Notes: generated by a model from the letters alone, not told the origin. A stretch of DNA of 60,000 nt from Tubulanus polymorphus (GCF_964204645.1 NC_134035.1:9426501-9486500), one strand, 5' to 3'. Counted from the first letter of the stretch, positions 32,691-44,090 are shown. Made by a program: numbers and translations.

Positions 32691-34164
32691 CTACAGAAAT
32701 TATGAGATATATATACAATCCAGAGACAAAGAGACTAATTCAAGTAATCAGAGATGATACAAACTAAAGGAAAATTAACGTAGAAACAGTTACACGCTAA
32801 AATAGATTAAAGGGAAGCAAACTAAGGGGTGATTATAAACAACAATAGTGAGTATAAATATAAATGAAACTTAAAGTCAGTAGTAAAGTAGGGGAAATCA
32901 AGTGTTGAGTTGCCGCACGTATTTGTGGAAACAATGACGAATCGTAGATAAAAGATACAGCGGACAGTTTTAGCGATAACATCAGATTTTCGCCCGAATT
33001 TTAGTCTAACCAAGTTTCAACAGTGAACAGTTAATATAAACAAGTTCAGGGGCTAAAAGTCAACCAGTGGATTGACAATTACTATGGTATCCATCCGCCG
33101 GTTATCCTTGGCCAACTTTAGAAGAACAACTGGCCCCGGGCCTATTTTTAATCTATCTTTATTTCTCCATTTTGATTGTAACAAAACAATACATAGCTCT
33201 ACAAGAATAATGACGAAGAACACGAGATCACTATAATGGTATTGTATTGGTGATTGACAACAAGTTTTTGTTGCCTTGCATTACAAAAGAGGCAAAAAGT
33301 AGAATTATCGTTATGAAAAACTGATACTGGCTTTTTCATTTTCACCCGGCTGACCCGGGCCTGTTCTGAGAATATTGCACCTATGAGCTCCTAGCGATAC
33401 TTTGAATATGTCTCCGAAACGGGGCCTGTACCAAACTTCAGCAGTGACGAAGCTTCATTTACCATCCGCGCTGCTTCCATCGCCAGTAATGCAACTTCGC
33501 CGAATTGATCGGATGTTGTCGCCTTTGGCGAGGTATTAAGCCAGAACCGCGGAACCCGGAAACTAGCGTAATACACAAGTCGAAGAGCGTAACTGATTGC
33601 ATTGCGATACGGGCTTAATCAGAAACAGGGAGAAGAGAAAGTCTGGGAGAATAGGAAATATAGAAGAAAACGATTCTAGAGAAAATGCAGTATAAGCTAT
33701 TCAACACCACACCGAAATGCAATCTATCATAACGCTGCTCTTGGAGTCGTCAATGTTATCGGGGTTCACGGAGAAAATCTCCCCTGTAACGAAAATTATA
33801 CAAGCTTCGCCATACAGATGAAAGGCGTTACAAGAAATACAATACAAATACAGTCCTTCTATTTTCTTGGAAAATATAATCGTCAGAAATCAATTTGTGA
33901 AGGTAGCGACTTATACAGTTGTATAACTGTTTGGGGGAATTGGACCCTGGTTTTACTAGTTAAGAGGATAACAACATCATCCAAAAAGAAAAACAATGTG
34001 CACGTTGTGACATTGACCAATGTCAAGCAAACGGCCTTGAACAGAACAGAGAGGATCGGACAAAAACTTCCATCAATTTGTAAGTTAAAAGAAACATCAT
34101 CAAGGGATTTGCGGTGAAGAGGGCTTTCTTTGAACCATGTTTCTGTTAAAATACTAATTCTTAC
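32691..34164. other. Unassigned stretch
   Basis: GGCCCCGGGCCT near 33132 and ACCCGGGCCT near 33353 recall element ends, but no inverted match was found. Frames at 33391-33576 and 33818-34117 are unsupported. Confidence 0.4.
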
Positions 34165-34184
34165 TCGTTGAACAAGCGTCTCAT
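34165..34184 (-). CDS. Weak first-exon candidate (MRRLFN-)
   Basis: On the minus strand ATG opens MRRLFN and meets AACGA/GTAAGAAT, leaving GA (phase 2, the only phase with an ATG). The -1 base is A, the frame upstream crosses a B-box-like string (GGATTCGAGTCCC near 34229), and the peptide is tiny. Kept only for its phase. Confidence 0.15.
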
Positions 34185-36144
34185 CGATAGCTCGGCGTTA
34201 AAAGAACAATGGCCGTATAGCACTCCAAGGATTCGAGTCCCGACGACTAATACCTATTTTCGTTAATAAACTTAACTTTCATTGAAATCAAATTTAGTTT
34301 TTGTTGTTATCTATCACTAACAATATTGTCTGCGAAACTATTTTGAGCTTATCAAAGACGGTTCTATTATTCTATGTATTGCATAAAATCTTAAGCCGAT
34401 CACATCCTTATTACAACAAAGGTTGGGGCTTATTCTAAAGGAAAAGACCCAGACATATGCTCATTTGATAATTGGCTTTTTGAGCTTTTATTATTAAGGC
34501 GCGAGTGAAGAATGAACAAGCGAAACCGTATTATCAATGTTGTAAAGAGAAATAAGATATTAAGACGTTGACACAATGCCGCTACAGCTATCAGATACAG
34601 TTACAATAACGATAAGCACTCAGTGATACGGGGAGGAGCAGGAATTTTATCAGGTAATCTAATATGTCGTTCAGTGTCTTTGAATGATGAGCCAATATAC
34701 ACCGGGGTTCGTTGCAGCTGTTGCGAATTATTGAGACATCGGTCGTGGCTTATCTAACGCTCTACCGTGCCAGTAAACTCTATCATCGACGATTAATCAT
34801 AGCAGCCCCGGTTCTAACACGACGCCTCCTCGGTCGGCTGCCGTATAACGACGCCTGCGCGAAATCAAAGTCGTCACGCCGTAATAAATATTCCATACGT
34901 TCGTTAACTCTGTCGTCGCCGTCGGCTATCGATGCATAGTCCCCTCGCAACTCACGATATGAACTATTCATCCTAAAAGCCCATTCTAGGAAGTTGAATT
35001 GTTCCCACTGTTGATCTCCGTTGGTCTGCGATCCTATAGTGTACACGAGACACTAAGATTCTTGGTGAAAGAAACGGGAGACATGTTTCCGAACGTTTCC
35101 TTGTGCCGTTTACGTTTACGAGAAACGGGAAACATGGTTTCGGGAAAAACGTTTTTCATGTGTTTCCCTATTTCCCTGCGCTGTTTGCTTTGGGCTTGCG
35201 GGCTCAACTTCTGCCATTCAGTCACTCAGTTCAATGACTACATTTTTAAAGTGTCTACCCTGTAGTTGGGCAAAAGCTGAAAATTCTACTAGACTTAAGC
35301 TTGTGTACCAGAAAAGACTCAAGGTTTATTTCGCTACCGCTAAGAACAGATTGTAACACGTTTTCTAATTGATAAATATCTCATTTTTGCCTGTCAGAAT
35401 TGGTCTCTGTTGGTGGAATGTTGCTCCCTTGGTGCAGGGACACGTCATTATATGAATATCCTGAAACTAGGCTGCGCGTAGGTGTCGTGTTTACTAATTA
35501 CTCAGCTAACACTTCGATTTAAAAACTGCTGAATCAAAGATGGATGTATGAAAATAGATGCATAATATGCGCCGTTGTTATTTGGAGAGTATTACCGAAT
35601 ACAGACCGATCAAACATTGCCGAGTCTATTTCGAGTTAATTAAAACGAAACCCTTGCTTTCTATAAACAACCGACTAACTAATAACGTATTGAAGAATCT
35701 TTCGCGTTCGTTATTTCGAAAGTAACAATAGAAATCCACCGGGTAATATGAATGTTCTGTCGTTAAGAAACAGATGAAAAAGAAAACAAACAAATCCATC
35801 TTCAAAAAGTCTAACTTTCAAAGGATATATTATTAGAACCGCTGAAACTGTTGTTTCTTTTCATCTTTAAAGAATATGCAAGAATGTCTTTATACTCTGA
35901 TATTTGTGAATTTGAATATGATATCGCAAATTGAAGGCCCATTTTAAATAATTGCTAATGAACTTCATTTAGAAAAAATTAAAACATATCTCAAATTCTA
36001 TATTGTATAATAGGCTTCAGTAAATTCTATTCTTTTGATTCCTATCTAAAATATGTTGAGATGAATTCTAAACTAATTCATTTGAAAAAGTCTCAGTTAG
36101 TTAAGATATTCCTATGATAGTATATTATTCTAGTTCCCACTCAC
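34185..36144. other. Unassigned stretch
   Basis: GAAACGGGAGACATGTTTCC and GAAACGGGAAACATGGTTTC near 35072-35140 are local direct repeats with an inverted partner near 35157. The two frames through them (34999-35265 plus, 35034-35225 minus) owe their openness to the repeats. Confidence 0.4.
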
Positions 36145-36386
36145 CTTACGTAAAAATCAAACCCCAACCACGCTCGTTTGTTTTTATGCGTCGAAAAGGC
36201 GTCAAAACTACGATATGAATACCATTCGTCAATAAAGCGACGGAGAGGTCCGTAATCCAATTTCAGCGCGAACAGAGCGAGCGGGAGATAGAGAGTGTCG
36301 CACCGATGATGGCTACCGTGAAAATACAACTTCATCAGCGGCAGCAGCAGCAGCAGCAGCGGCGGCAGCAGTGTCAGCCGCTGCAT
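36145..36386 (-). CDS. Candidate first coding exon with a poly-Leu start (80 codons)
   Basis: On the minus strand an in-frame TGA is followed by ATG and 80 codons, then a strong donor, GTAAG/GTGAGTGG, leaving AG (phase 2, the only open phase). The product starts MQRLTLLPPLLLLLLPLMKL, like a signal peptide or membrane anchor, and ends KNKRAWLGFDFYV. The Leu run is the complement of the CAG tract at 36338-36371. An internal Met (MKLYFHG) could be the real start. The plus strand is also open across the tract (see next entry), so strand is not settled. The patch is GC-richer than its surroundings, as expected near a promoter. Confidence 0.35.
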
Positions 36387-36450
36387 CAGCGATCAACAGC
36401 TACACACAGCGACAAGCTGATCGAGGACAGTGAGCGCCGTGTTTGCGTGT
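36268..36450 (+). CDS. Alternative plus-strand reading of the CAG patch
   Basis: After CCAATTTCAG, a fair acceptor, the plus strand is open: REQSEREIESVAPMMATV, a Gln/Arg-rich run from the CAG repeat, then THSDKLIEDSERRVCV and a stop at 36448-36450. A donor-like GACA/GTGAGC also occurs at 36431. The acidic, Gln-rich text is plausible for a regulatory protein, but no partner exon is visible. It competes with the minus-strand exon, and at most one is likely to be real. Confidence 0.2.
36338..36371. repeat. (CAG)n trinucleotide tract, interrupted
   Basis: CAGCGGCAGCAGCAGCAGCA, continuing GCAGCGGCGGCAGCAG: about eleven units with CGG interruptions. Confidence 0.9.
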
Positions 36451-37529
36451 GAGCCCCCTCCCCATCTTCCTCGTCGTCCGAATATCACGACTTGTAGGCA
36501 TCGATAGCGATCAGACACGAAAACTAAACGTCGAAGGCTGTTTTCGAAATGTGATCTGTACACGGAAACATAATCGATGATGTCACGTTATTCCTTCAAA
36601 TGTTTAAAAAAAATAATAGTTTTACGAACGCCAAAACGTTTTTAATTTCTCAATACATACATAACCATATTCTTGTGAATATTTTGATTATTTCGACATG
36701 ATATTTTTAAATGATCTAATTGATTTACGAATAACTACGTATCTTGATCACGCGTTTTACTTGGCATCAGAAAATCAATTATGCGAGCTTTTGATGATCT
36801 TTTCTATTAAGGTACAGGCGGCAAAATCGAACTTTTTCGTGACCCATGGTACATTTAATGAAAACTCTATTAGATCGGGCCCGTCGATGCGAAAGGAGTC
36901 ACTGCTGCCCATAGGCGTACTGTCGGTGTGCCAATATATTGCAATATCGCACTGAGTATATTTCTAACCCAGTTTCAGAGGATCGATAGACTTTGTTGTT
37001 ATTCGCCACGGGGAAAGTCGTAGTCGATATTTACTTATTTACTTGTCTGCCAAGCGGAATTTTTCCGTCGGCAATGTCGACTTAGGTTCTGGACGAGTGC
37101 TTCCGTTATCCCGTGGGTGACCCACACAATCGACAAGAACAACTAATTAGATACCGATTTATTCAAAACTCTCACGATGTAAACTATTTCCTCAGATTAA
37201 GGTGAGTTTTTGACAGGATAATAAGTTCTTTGAATATGAAATGACAACGCAAACACCTGTTTCCAGGACTACCAGTTTTTCCCCATTCCGTAACGTAGGC
37301 CTTTTCGTGGAAAAACTGTTTCTATACAATTCATAGTTTATTAATGAATGATGTAGACGCGCAGTGGTAAATCTATAAACGGTTATAACGAAAATGAAAT
37401 GCGAGACTAGTGATGAACACAAAAGAAAAAAAGAGAATTCGTGTATGCAAGGATATATATGAACAAAAAAACTAACTTGAAAGTTTATTGACACCTTGAA
37501 AACCAACACGACACATATTATACTTAATA
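36387..37529. other. Leader/promoter side of the 36145 exon, then unassigned
   Basis: The first 150 bases are GC-rich and pyrimidine-rich (GCCCCCTCCCCATCTTCCTC), which fits a promoter. Beyond it is AT-rich sequence. A plus-strand CCTCAG, ATTAAG, GTGAGT string at 37191 would make a 6-base exon and is discounted. Confidence 0.35.
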
Positions 37530-37885
37530 CTGTCGACAATAAAAGAAGATGATATCAATTATATACACATGCAATATCGAAGATTAATAAAGTTATTTCA
37601 GATTTGAATATATCAATGATTGAATTGAATTGAATTGACCGGCAACCAGTCTAATCCCAATATATTGATGACGTAGCACACATCCTCTCAAAATTGATTA
37701 TAAAAATTTATCAGGAATAAAATAAGAGTTATAAAATGTATTAAGCTACAAAATAAATGCCAAAATTCACAATCGTAATTTTTATTTTGAAATGCCAATA
37801 ATGCCAGACAGGACCTCTCGAATAACGCGTACTAGGTATCAATGTATATAAACATTATTGCAACGGTTTTTACGGCGTCAAAAAG
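37530..37885 (-). mobile_element. Family B ~340-bp element, reverse copy
   Basis: It reads, in reverse, from GACGCCGTAAAAACCGTTGC through GTGTGCTACGTCATCAATAT and TTAGACTGGTTGCCGGTCAA, TTCAATTCAATTCAATC, to TTGTCGACAG. It has both ends and the long middle missing from the 14171 copy. Confidence 0.8.
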
Positions 37886-39198
37886 ATGGCAAGAATGTCG
37901 TCTTGTAGCGCGTAGAATCGCTCAGCCTGCGGGTATGCAATCGACAATACATTTCTTGCTTTTCATTACCCCCGTTCGACGCAGCCGAGCCAATGCGACG
38001 AAACGAAGATATTGGTAAAATAATCGCTTTCGTTATTACGGTATAGAAAATGGACGCCGATGGGTGTCGTCGTCGTTGTTGTTTTTTACGCGGTTCATTT
38101 CGCGAAAATATGACGTCTTCGCGGCGACGCAGGACGCCGGCTGCAGAAAATCATACCCGCAGGACTAACCCTGGTTTAATAGAAAATATGTATATCAGGC
38201 ATACAACTTTGGCGCGCTAATGATTCGAGCATTTTACCCGTTCGCCAGTAACGAGTTATTGCCAACTTTGATGATTGGCTTTCGGTGTAAATTCGAGCGC
38301 GGTTTATATACTAGGAGATTAAACGACTCGTTCATTCGGGTTGCTTTCCTTCGCGATGCCAGAACTCGACAATTCGATTGCGTTTTTCTCTCTCCTATAA
38401 CGCGGCAGCGGTAAGTGGCGTCCTTGAGGTTGGCTGCCGACTCGATTGCCGGCGAGATTTTATTATCAAATTCATTCGACCGTATACTAAATTTGCGATG
38501 AAATAAAATTAAGCATGAAAAGAAAGTAGGATCGAATAAGGGAACAGAAATGTAAATTCCACAACTTGAAATCGTATATAAGAATCGGCTCAACGAAGTT
38601 GGTCGTTGAGGGCAGATGGATATTTTTCGTGCTAATACATTTTTGAATAGATCTTCACAGCATCTTTTAACAAACGAACCAAACACACTACATACGTCGC
38701 CGAATCTCTTTTAACGTCGTCCCTAAAATGACCTGAGGCAAATGGAATCAATCCAATCCACGGTAATTACGTTCTATCACGATTAACTAGTCTAAATCCC
38801 TTTTGATTAAACGTACAGCCCCAATCTCTCCCTCTCTCTCCCCCTCTCTCTCTCCCTCTCTTATTGAACCGCACGCAAAGTGGCGTTCATGTTAATTTTC
38901 TGACAAGGACGTGTCGACGGTGTAGCTGCTCTAAGTTTAATCCTCGCCATGGCCAGAGTTACGACCGCTGAATTAACAACTGGAATAAATGCGCGCTCGC
39001 ACGATGTCATATACTCGATACCGAACTATCTTTCAATCAAATCCCTAGCTTTCATTACTTAAGTCAAATGCAGGCCTTGGCTTATATAATCTCCGTATGC
39101 AAAATCCCATAATGAAGCGAAATCCATGGAAAAAAGCTCATAAAATGTTTTCAAGTCAAGCAATAGATTTTGTGCAAAAAATGACTTTTTCCATTTTC
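37886..39198. other. Unassigned stretch
   Basis: A 150-codon minus frame (38234-38686) has no motifs or splice sites. A pyrimidine tract lies at 38820-38866. Confidence 0.4.
38820..38866. repeat. CT-rich pyrimidine tract
   Basis: Mixed (CT)n and CCCT units, such as CTCTCTCCCCCTCTCTCTCT. It is a shorter relative in composition to the hexamer tract at 39955. Confidence 0.8.
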
Positions 39199-39300
39199 AT
39201 GTCTCCTGGTTACATTTAATGTCAGACACAAAATCCCACAATCAATTATGACATTACGACTCCCTCTTTCATCGATCCGCTGAAAATAGCTCGCTCGACC
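39199..39300. repeat. Dispersed repeat, copy 1 (pair at 44325)
   Basis: TCATGTCTCCTGGTTACATT, then GTCAGACACAAAATCCCACA and ATCAATTATGACATTACGAC with TCCCTC...CATCGATCC recur at 44325-44460 in the same orientation. The ACAAAATCCCACAATCAATT stretch echoes family A ends. Confidence 0.7.
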
Positions 39301-39954
39301 TAATAGACCTTTAAAAAGCGTTCTGCGTTTTGTAAACAAAAACACCAGGGAACTTCAATCTTATCATTAGACGTATCTTCAAAGGGGTACATTTTCATTT
39401 GCTTTCCGAGCGTTTGTTTGTGCAATCCGCGTAAGTGATGCTTTCAGGTGGGTTTCTGCTAAGTCTTCTGAAAACCGCGTGACGTCTACGGAGAGGTGAC
39501 AACCGAATACCATTCCCCAGAGTCTGATGAAGGATTGATGAGTGCGTCGCCGCTCCTCGCGTTCAGGCGACTAATTGTTTGCACCGCCGATGTATCCATG
39601 GAGATTTTACAGTCAAAACCACCTGGGGTCCCGGCGGTGGCCGTTGTTAACGACGAAATCGAGAGCGGGAAGTTCAGCCGGAAAAATCGTTGCCAAAGAA
39701 TTAATGTTATGTTATTGATGGACGAAACGAAAACCATCAATATTCACCTAGCCAACTGTCACAGACATAACGATACCTTTGTGTATCGCTGCATATGAAG
39801 CACTTCCCCGGTTGTTTTTTTCTTATTGCGGCACTTCGAAACTATCGACATTCATATTTTTCTCGCACCCAACCATCGATCATTTTGTCTACGCGTTAAG
39901 TGACGCGTTCAGGATAATTCCTATTCATATTAAATGAAAGCAACGGAAATGAAT
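39301..39954. other. Region with opposed 100- and 84-codon frames
   Basis: Plus frame 39496-39798 and minus frame 39486-39740 share a GC-richer patch (GGTCCCGGCGGTGGCCGTTG). The minus frame ends SGEWYSVVTSP and is Ser/Thr-rich; the plus frame contains VPAVAVVNDEIESGKFSRKN. No splice sites or known motif separates them. A decayed transposon reading is my best guess. Confidence 0.3.
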
Positions 39955-40106
39955 CTCCCTCTCCCTCTCCCTCTCCCTCTCCCTCTCCCTCTCCCTCTCC
40001 CTCTCCCTCTCCCTCTCCCTCTCCCTCTCCCTCTCCCTCTCCCTCTCCCTCTCCCTCTCCCTCTCCCTCTCCCTCTCCCTCTCCCTCTCCCTCTCCCTCT
40101 CCCTCT
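39955..40106. repeat. (CTCCCT)25 hexanucleotide tract, 152 bp
   Basis: An uninterrupted pyrimidine hexamer array. The complementary strand is (AGGGAG)n, that is GGG with three-base spacers, which satisfies the G-quadruplex pattern many times over and has mirror symmetry for triplex DNA. Three frames stay open through it (Leu-Pro on +, Arg-Glu and Arg-Gly on -), all artefacts of the repeat. Confidence 0.97.
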
Positions 40107-41238
40107 GCTGAGCTCTCGAAACCCTAGACGGCAGAACTCGCGCGCATTCATTGCAAAACGCTTCGGCGCGTGAATTATTGCGCATGGTTACAAGTTGACG
40201 ACGTGTAGAAAGTTTAGACTCTGCTGACGAATATATCTGATGAAATCATCACGTCTTCTCTTACGAGTTGATGATTAATAAACCACGGCTGCTGCTGCTG
40301 TTGCAGTCGTGCCCGTGTTTGTGTAAGAAGTATCAACCGGTTCCAATTAAAACTAATTCCACGTCGAGCACATTGCGTGTAGCAGGTATAGCGACGCAGA
40401 AGTCGTGACGTCATGATTCGTCGTTGTCGTTGGCGGTGGAGAATTTCCTCGCGAGCTGCAAAGAAACGCGATTGAAATTTACCGTTCGTACGGCCCGATG
40501 CACGCACTGGAACTAGACACGCCACCCTTATTGAACATTTCGCTTCAGCTTATCAAGATAAGATAAGATAAGATATAGATTTCTCCCAACTGAGAAATAC
40601 AGTATAAAAAGTCAATCATATTCAACATACGTTAACAGAAATAGATGCAACGAAAAGTATAAAAGATACAATGCTTTACGAAAAAAATATACAAACGTTT
40701 TACGAATGCAAACTTTGAATTGAATCGTCATGGCACAGGTGCCCGGGGGTAGTGATCGTGTCTCTGCCTTTTGAGCTACAGTTGCCCTTTTTCGAATGAT
40801 AACTGATACTTTCTTCCTCATCAATTACGCTCAATATGCTCCAAACGTCACACACCAATATCTAACCTGAGATTTATCAGTAATTTCTTTCATCTATAGA
40901 ATCCCTTACGGCAGTGTGTGGAAGTAAGGATCTCGTGGTTTTGGCCCTCCCAGGGAAGGATTCCACTCCCAATCGTTGAAAAATCCCGGGACGCCCTATG
41001 CATAGTTTTACCGTTACTTACGATAAGAACAGATATCGCGGACGCAGTTTCACGCGATCGACTCAGTTTCGAACCGAAATTGTTCGGTTCCGTTGTTCTG
41101 AGGAGTCGTATCAGAACTACAAATGGTCGGATCTAATCAAATCAAATCATTACATGGTTTGTCATCCGTTTTGATATTTCGTTTGTTTGTGAATGTTTGC
41201 TAAAGATGTGTACACAAATCTAGTGTGCATTATCAGAA
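40107..41238. other. Unassigned stretch with an AGATA repeat
   Basis: A 103-codon minus frame (40214-40525) runs through CTGCTGCTGCTGTTGCAG (Gln run). Its donor-like GTAAGA near 40255 is phase 0, unlike the exon series. (AGATA)4 lies at 40555-40575. Confidence 0.4.
40555..40575. repeat. (AGATA)4, overlapping GATA motifs
   Basis: AAGATAAGATAAGATAAGAT gives four consecutive GATAA strings after TTATC. This may be only a microsatellite. Confidence 0.7.
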
Positions 41239-41373
41239 CCAGGGGCCGGTTTCACAAAGCGTAATTAACTTAAATTATAATTAGGACCTTAATCATGATT
41301 AAATTTCATTAATCATGATTAGTGGTTTAATCATAATTAAGGGTTAATTACGCTTTGTGAAACCGGCCCCTGG
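41239..41373. mobile_element. 135-bp MITE with 31-bp TIRs
   Basis: CCAGGGGCCGGTTTCACAAA then GCGTAATTAAC is an exact inverse of the right end. The interior is an AT-rich near-palindrome with TTAATCATGATTAA twice. The ends GGGGCCGGTTTCACAAAG are a widespread MITE signature in marine invertebrates, from memory. Confidence 0.92.
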
Positions 41374-42061
41374 TGTTTTAAAACGGTCACTTTTCGGTAG
41401 TAGACTCTTTCAAACAGCAACTATAGAACACCAACCGAATTGAAGGGTAGACTATTTCAGAGTGACTGTTTTGAAATGTATACTACTGGAAAAGTAGCCG
41501 ATATTGTTAATTGCTTATTTTCCTCAAGTGGCTACTAAGTAAAAGTAGAGCTCAAAAGTGCGATAGACATGTTCTTGGATTCAGCCTTTCATTTGGACGT
41601 AACGCACAATATCCGCAACGTTCTGTATGTGCAGTTTTATGATACTGTGTATGTCGAGGAAATTACACGCGGATGTCGAATGTCGAATGCCTCATATCTC
41701 CAATCGATTCGACGTTCGAGTTTTTCCTGATAAAGCAAATATTGATATTCGCCGGTAAACAGAAACGATGTACGACTCTCTGATCGGCGTTTATCTCGAG
41801 ACTAATGGAAAACTCATTCATAATTGACGTTCGATCATTGATGGATGTGACGAAGAACGATCGTAAATATCGTTCGGTATCACCGTGTCTTTCGAAACGA
41901 CGATAACATTCACTTTAATTTATGTCCGGTCAGGTTTCCAATTCTTCGACGGTAACGTCAGAATAGATCGTATAGAGATACACTTCTTGTCAGTTGTAAC
42001 TTTGTGACATATTGTAGCGAGCGTCGTAATGAACGAAGATGAATTTGTTTCCTTCCCTAGT
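41374..42061. other. Unassigned stretch
   Basis: No open frames of note. CAAACAGCAACTATAG and ATTTTGAAATG-like strings show nothing repeated. Confidence 0.4.
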
Positions 42062-42188
42062 CAGGGGCGGATCTAGAAAACACTGTTGAAGTACAACTTA
42101 TTAAAGACGGCATAATACACGATAAACGAGGGGTCAGAAAATCTTAGAATTTTGGTGCAATTTCCAAGAAAAAAATGGATTCCTGGAC
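42062..42188. mobile_element. Left end of a hAT-like MITE, truncated
   Basis: CAGGGGCGGATCTAGAAAAC matches the ends of the elements at 52622 and 55433. No right end follows, because the next element begins at 42189. Either insertion or deletion removed it. Confidence 0.5.
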
Positions 42189-42299
42189 CCAGTTCCACAG
42201 TTCTGTGTTAAGATTTGACTAAGAGTTAACTCATTGAAAATTAACTAATTTTAACTCAGAGTTAACCCTAACTCAGAGTTAACCCAACTGTGGAACTGG
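42189..42299. mobile_element. 111-bp MITE with 14-bp perfect TIRs
   Basis: CCAGTTCCACAGTT is exactly inverted at 42286-42299. The interior holds four GAGTTAAC/GTTAACTC-like repeats and is nearly self-complementary. Confidence 0.88.
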
Positions 42300-42539
42300 A
42301 TGCTGATGCTTTCTATGAAATTTACTGCATTGAGATGTAGTTTGCAGGCAACAAAGATAAAATCCGGTGTTGCCTTTTTGCTGAAAATTATCTGCCTCGT
42401 CTTGTAAAGTTGTGCTATTTTCTACTTTTGGGATTGATAGGGACGACTAAATTCAAAAAAAGAAAAGGACGCGACAGTATTTTGTGCCTAGATGTTACCG
42501 ATTACATGAAATGAGTCCACAGAGAAAATATCCTAGCAA
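42300..42539. other. Short unassigned spacer
   Basis: Nothing recognised between the MITE and the tandem array. Confidence 0.5.
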
Positions 42540-42905
42540 ATGGCCGTTTCTTTCCTAGGAAAAAGTTCGTAGATACGAAATACCCTAGGAAAATTATTCC
42601 CGCAGTACTTAGTTGATCGTGGCCGTTTCTTTACTAGGAAAAGGTCGCATACGCGATATCTCCTGGGAAAAATATTTGAGAGGTTATAAGTAGCACAAAA
42701 TTACCGTTTCTCCCGTAGGAAAAAAAGGTTAATAGCTAAACTGATGCTAGCCTTGGAACAAATTAATTTGTTCAAAATGACGGATTCTCACCTAGAAAAA
42801 AGTTCGTAGATGCAATAACTCTAATAGGAAAAACATTATTTCGTGGTCATTATAGCAATACAACTAACATTGCCGTCTCCTTCCGGAAAAAGTTCCAGAT
42901 TACTA
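42540..42905. repeat. Degenerate ~80-bp tandem repeat, five units
   Basis: Units start near 42542, 42621, 42704, 42778 and 42869, each with a variant of GGCCGTTTCTTTCCTAGGAA followed by AAAGTTCGTAGATACGA and a second CCTAGGAAAA string. Spacings are 79, 83, 74 and 91. Identity between units is low, so the array is old or under loose constraint. Confidence 0.7.
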
Positions 42906-43819
42906 CGTCATAAAAGGTCGGTTTTGTAATTCATTAGACGTTCAACAAAACCCGGCAGCAGCAGTAGTTCCCTATCCGTATAATTCTACACAAGAAAAAA
43001 AAACTAACGAAACCAATCTATCTTCCTACTCATTCATTTTTGTAGGCGTCGTATGAGGCTAATAACTAGCTTCCCAAATAAACGCGCCGCGCATTAAACT
43101 CGTACGATTTGTTGTCGTTTTATTGTCGTAAATATTCAGGTCAGGAAGCCTATAATACCGGCAACAGATTAAGACCGAGTGAGAGAGAGAGAGAGAGCGC
43201 GCGGCGCGGATATCGGGAATGTTCACTGTTTCTCTCAACGGGAATCGATAGCGCGAAAGACGTGTTCAGTTTTCAGTTGACGACTGTGAAAGCAAATCCG
43301 TTCCCCGTGGGATCCGTATTCTCTATCCCGATATAGGGTAACTCCGGAAAAATGGCATCGCGATGAAGTCGGTGTTTTAAATCCCCCAATAGGCGCGGGA
43401 CCTCTTCCCACGCTGGTTAAAATGAGGATTTCCTGGCGAAGTTATCAGATTTCAGAATTAAAATCGGAAAATCTAATATCGTAGTGACAATGAAAAACGA
43501 CCTTAATTCATCGTTTTAATACATGGGATCGTTGCGGTATTTCTCTTTCAGTTCAAATATTCCAAATATGCTTCTGAGATGTAACTATCTCATTTGCTGT
43601 GATGAAGTAATTAATTTTGTATACGATTTCCGATTCAAGCAAAGTGTAGATTGTCAAGAAATTATTGATCATATAGACGAAATTTTTTTTATCATACTAA
43701 AAACCTGCGCTTCGTGACAGATTTTCTATAGTTTTAAAATCCTTTTTATGTATACGTCGCAGTTTTTACAATGCAGAGTTTATATCAAACGATTAAGCAA
43801 TTTCTTGTAGCATTTACTA
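42906..43819. other. Unassigned stretch with GA microsatellite
   Basis: (GA)7 at 43181-43197 leads into GCGCGCGGCGCGG. Frames at 43109-43336 and 43523-43717 are unsupported. Confidence 0.4.
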
Positions 43820-44010
43820 TCAGTGCTGATCAAGCGGGTTCGAGTCCTGCTGGCTGCTTAGTGACAAGCGGGCTCGAGTCCTGCTGGCTGTTTACTGTGC
43901 GGGCAACAATTTAAGGTGCAGTTCCGTCGTGAGTTTGAATGAATAATCTGAAAGGGCTTTCCTTGAGAAGCCAAGATCCAAATAACGTAAAGCAAAAAAC
44001 AAACGGACAA
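43820..44010 (+). mobile_element. tRNA-derived SINE with a duplicated B box
   Basis: GCGGGTTCGAGTCCTGCTGG and, about 40 bp later, GCGGGCTCGAGTCCTGCTGG are tandem copies of the same B-box segment, which also occurs at 19.04 kb. The tail is A/C-rich (AAACAAACGGACAAACAAAA). Confidence 0.6.
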
Positions 44011-44090
44011 ACAAAACAACTAACAACAGGATAGGAAGTCAAACAGTCGTTTTTATGGTTAAGGATGATTTTAATTTGAAGCTAACTTAC

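Noticed and set aside
37185-37205. Plus-strand TTTCCTCAG, ATTAAG, GTGAGT, a possible 6-base microexon
   Set aside because: Acceptor and donor strings this close arise easily by chance, and no partner exons are visible on the plus strand.
38234-38686. 150-codon minus-strand frame
   Set aside because: No motif, no splice signals at its ends and no compositional contrast with its surroundings.
39925-40185. Arg-Glu, Arg-Gly and Leu-Pro repeat proteins
   Set aside because: All three are translations of the (CTCCCT)n tract.
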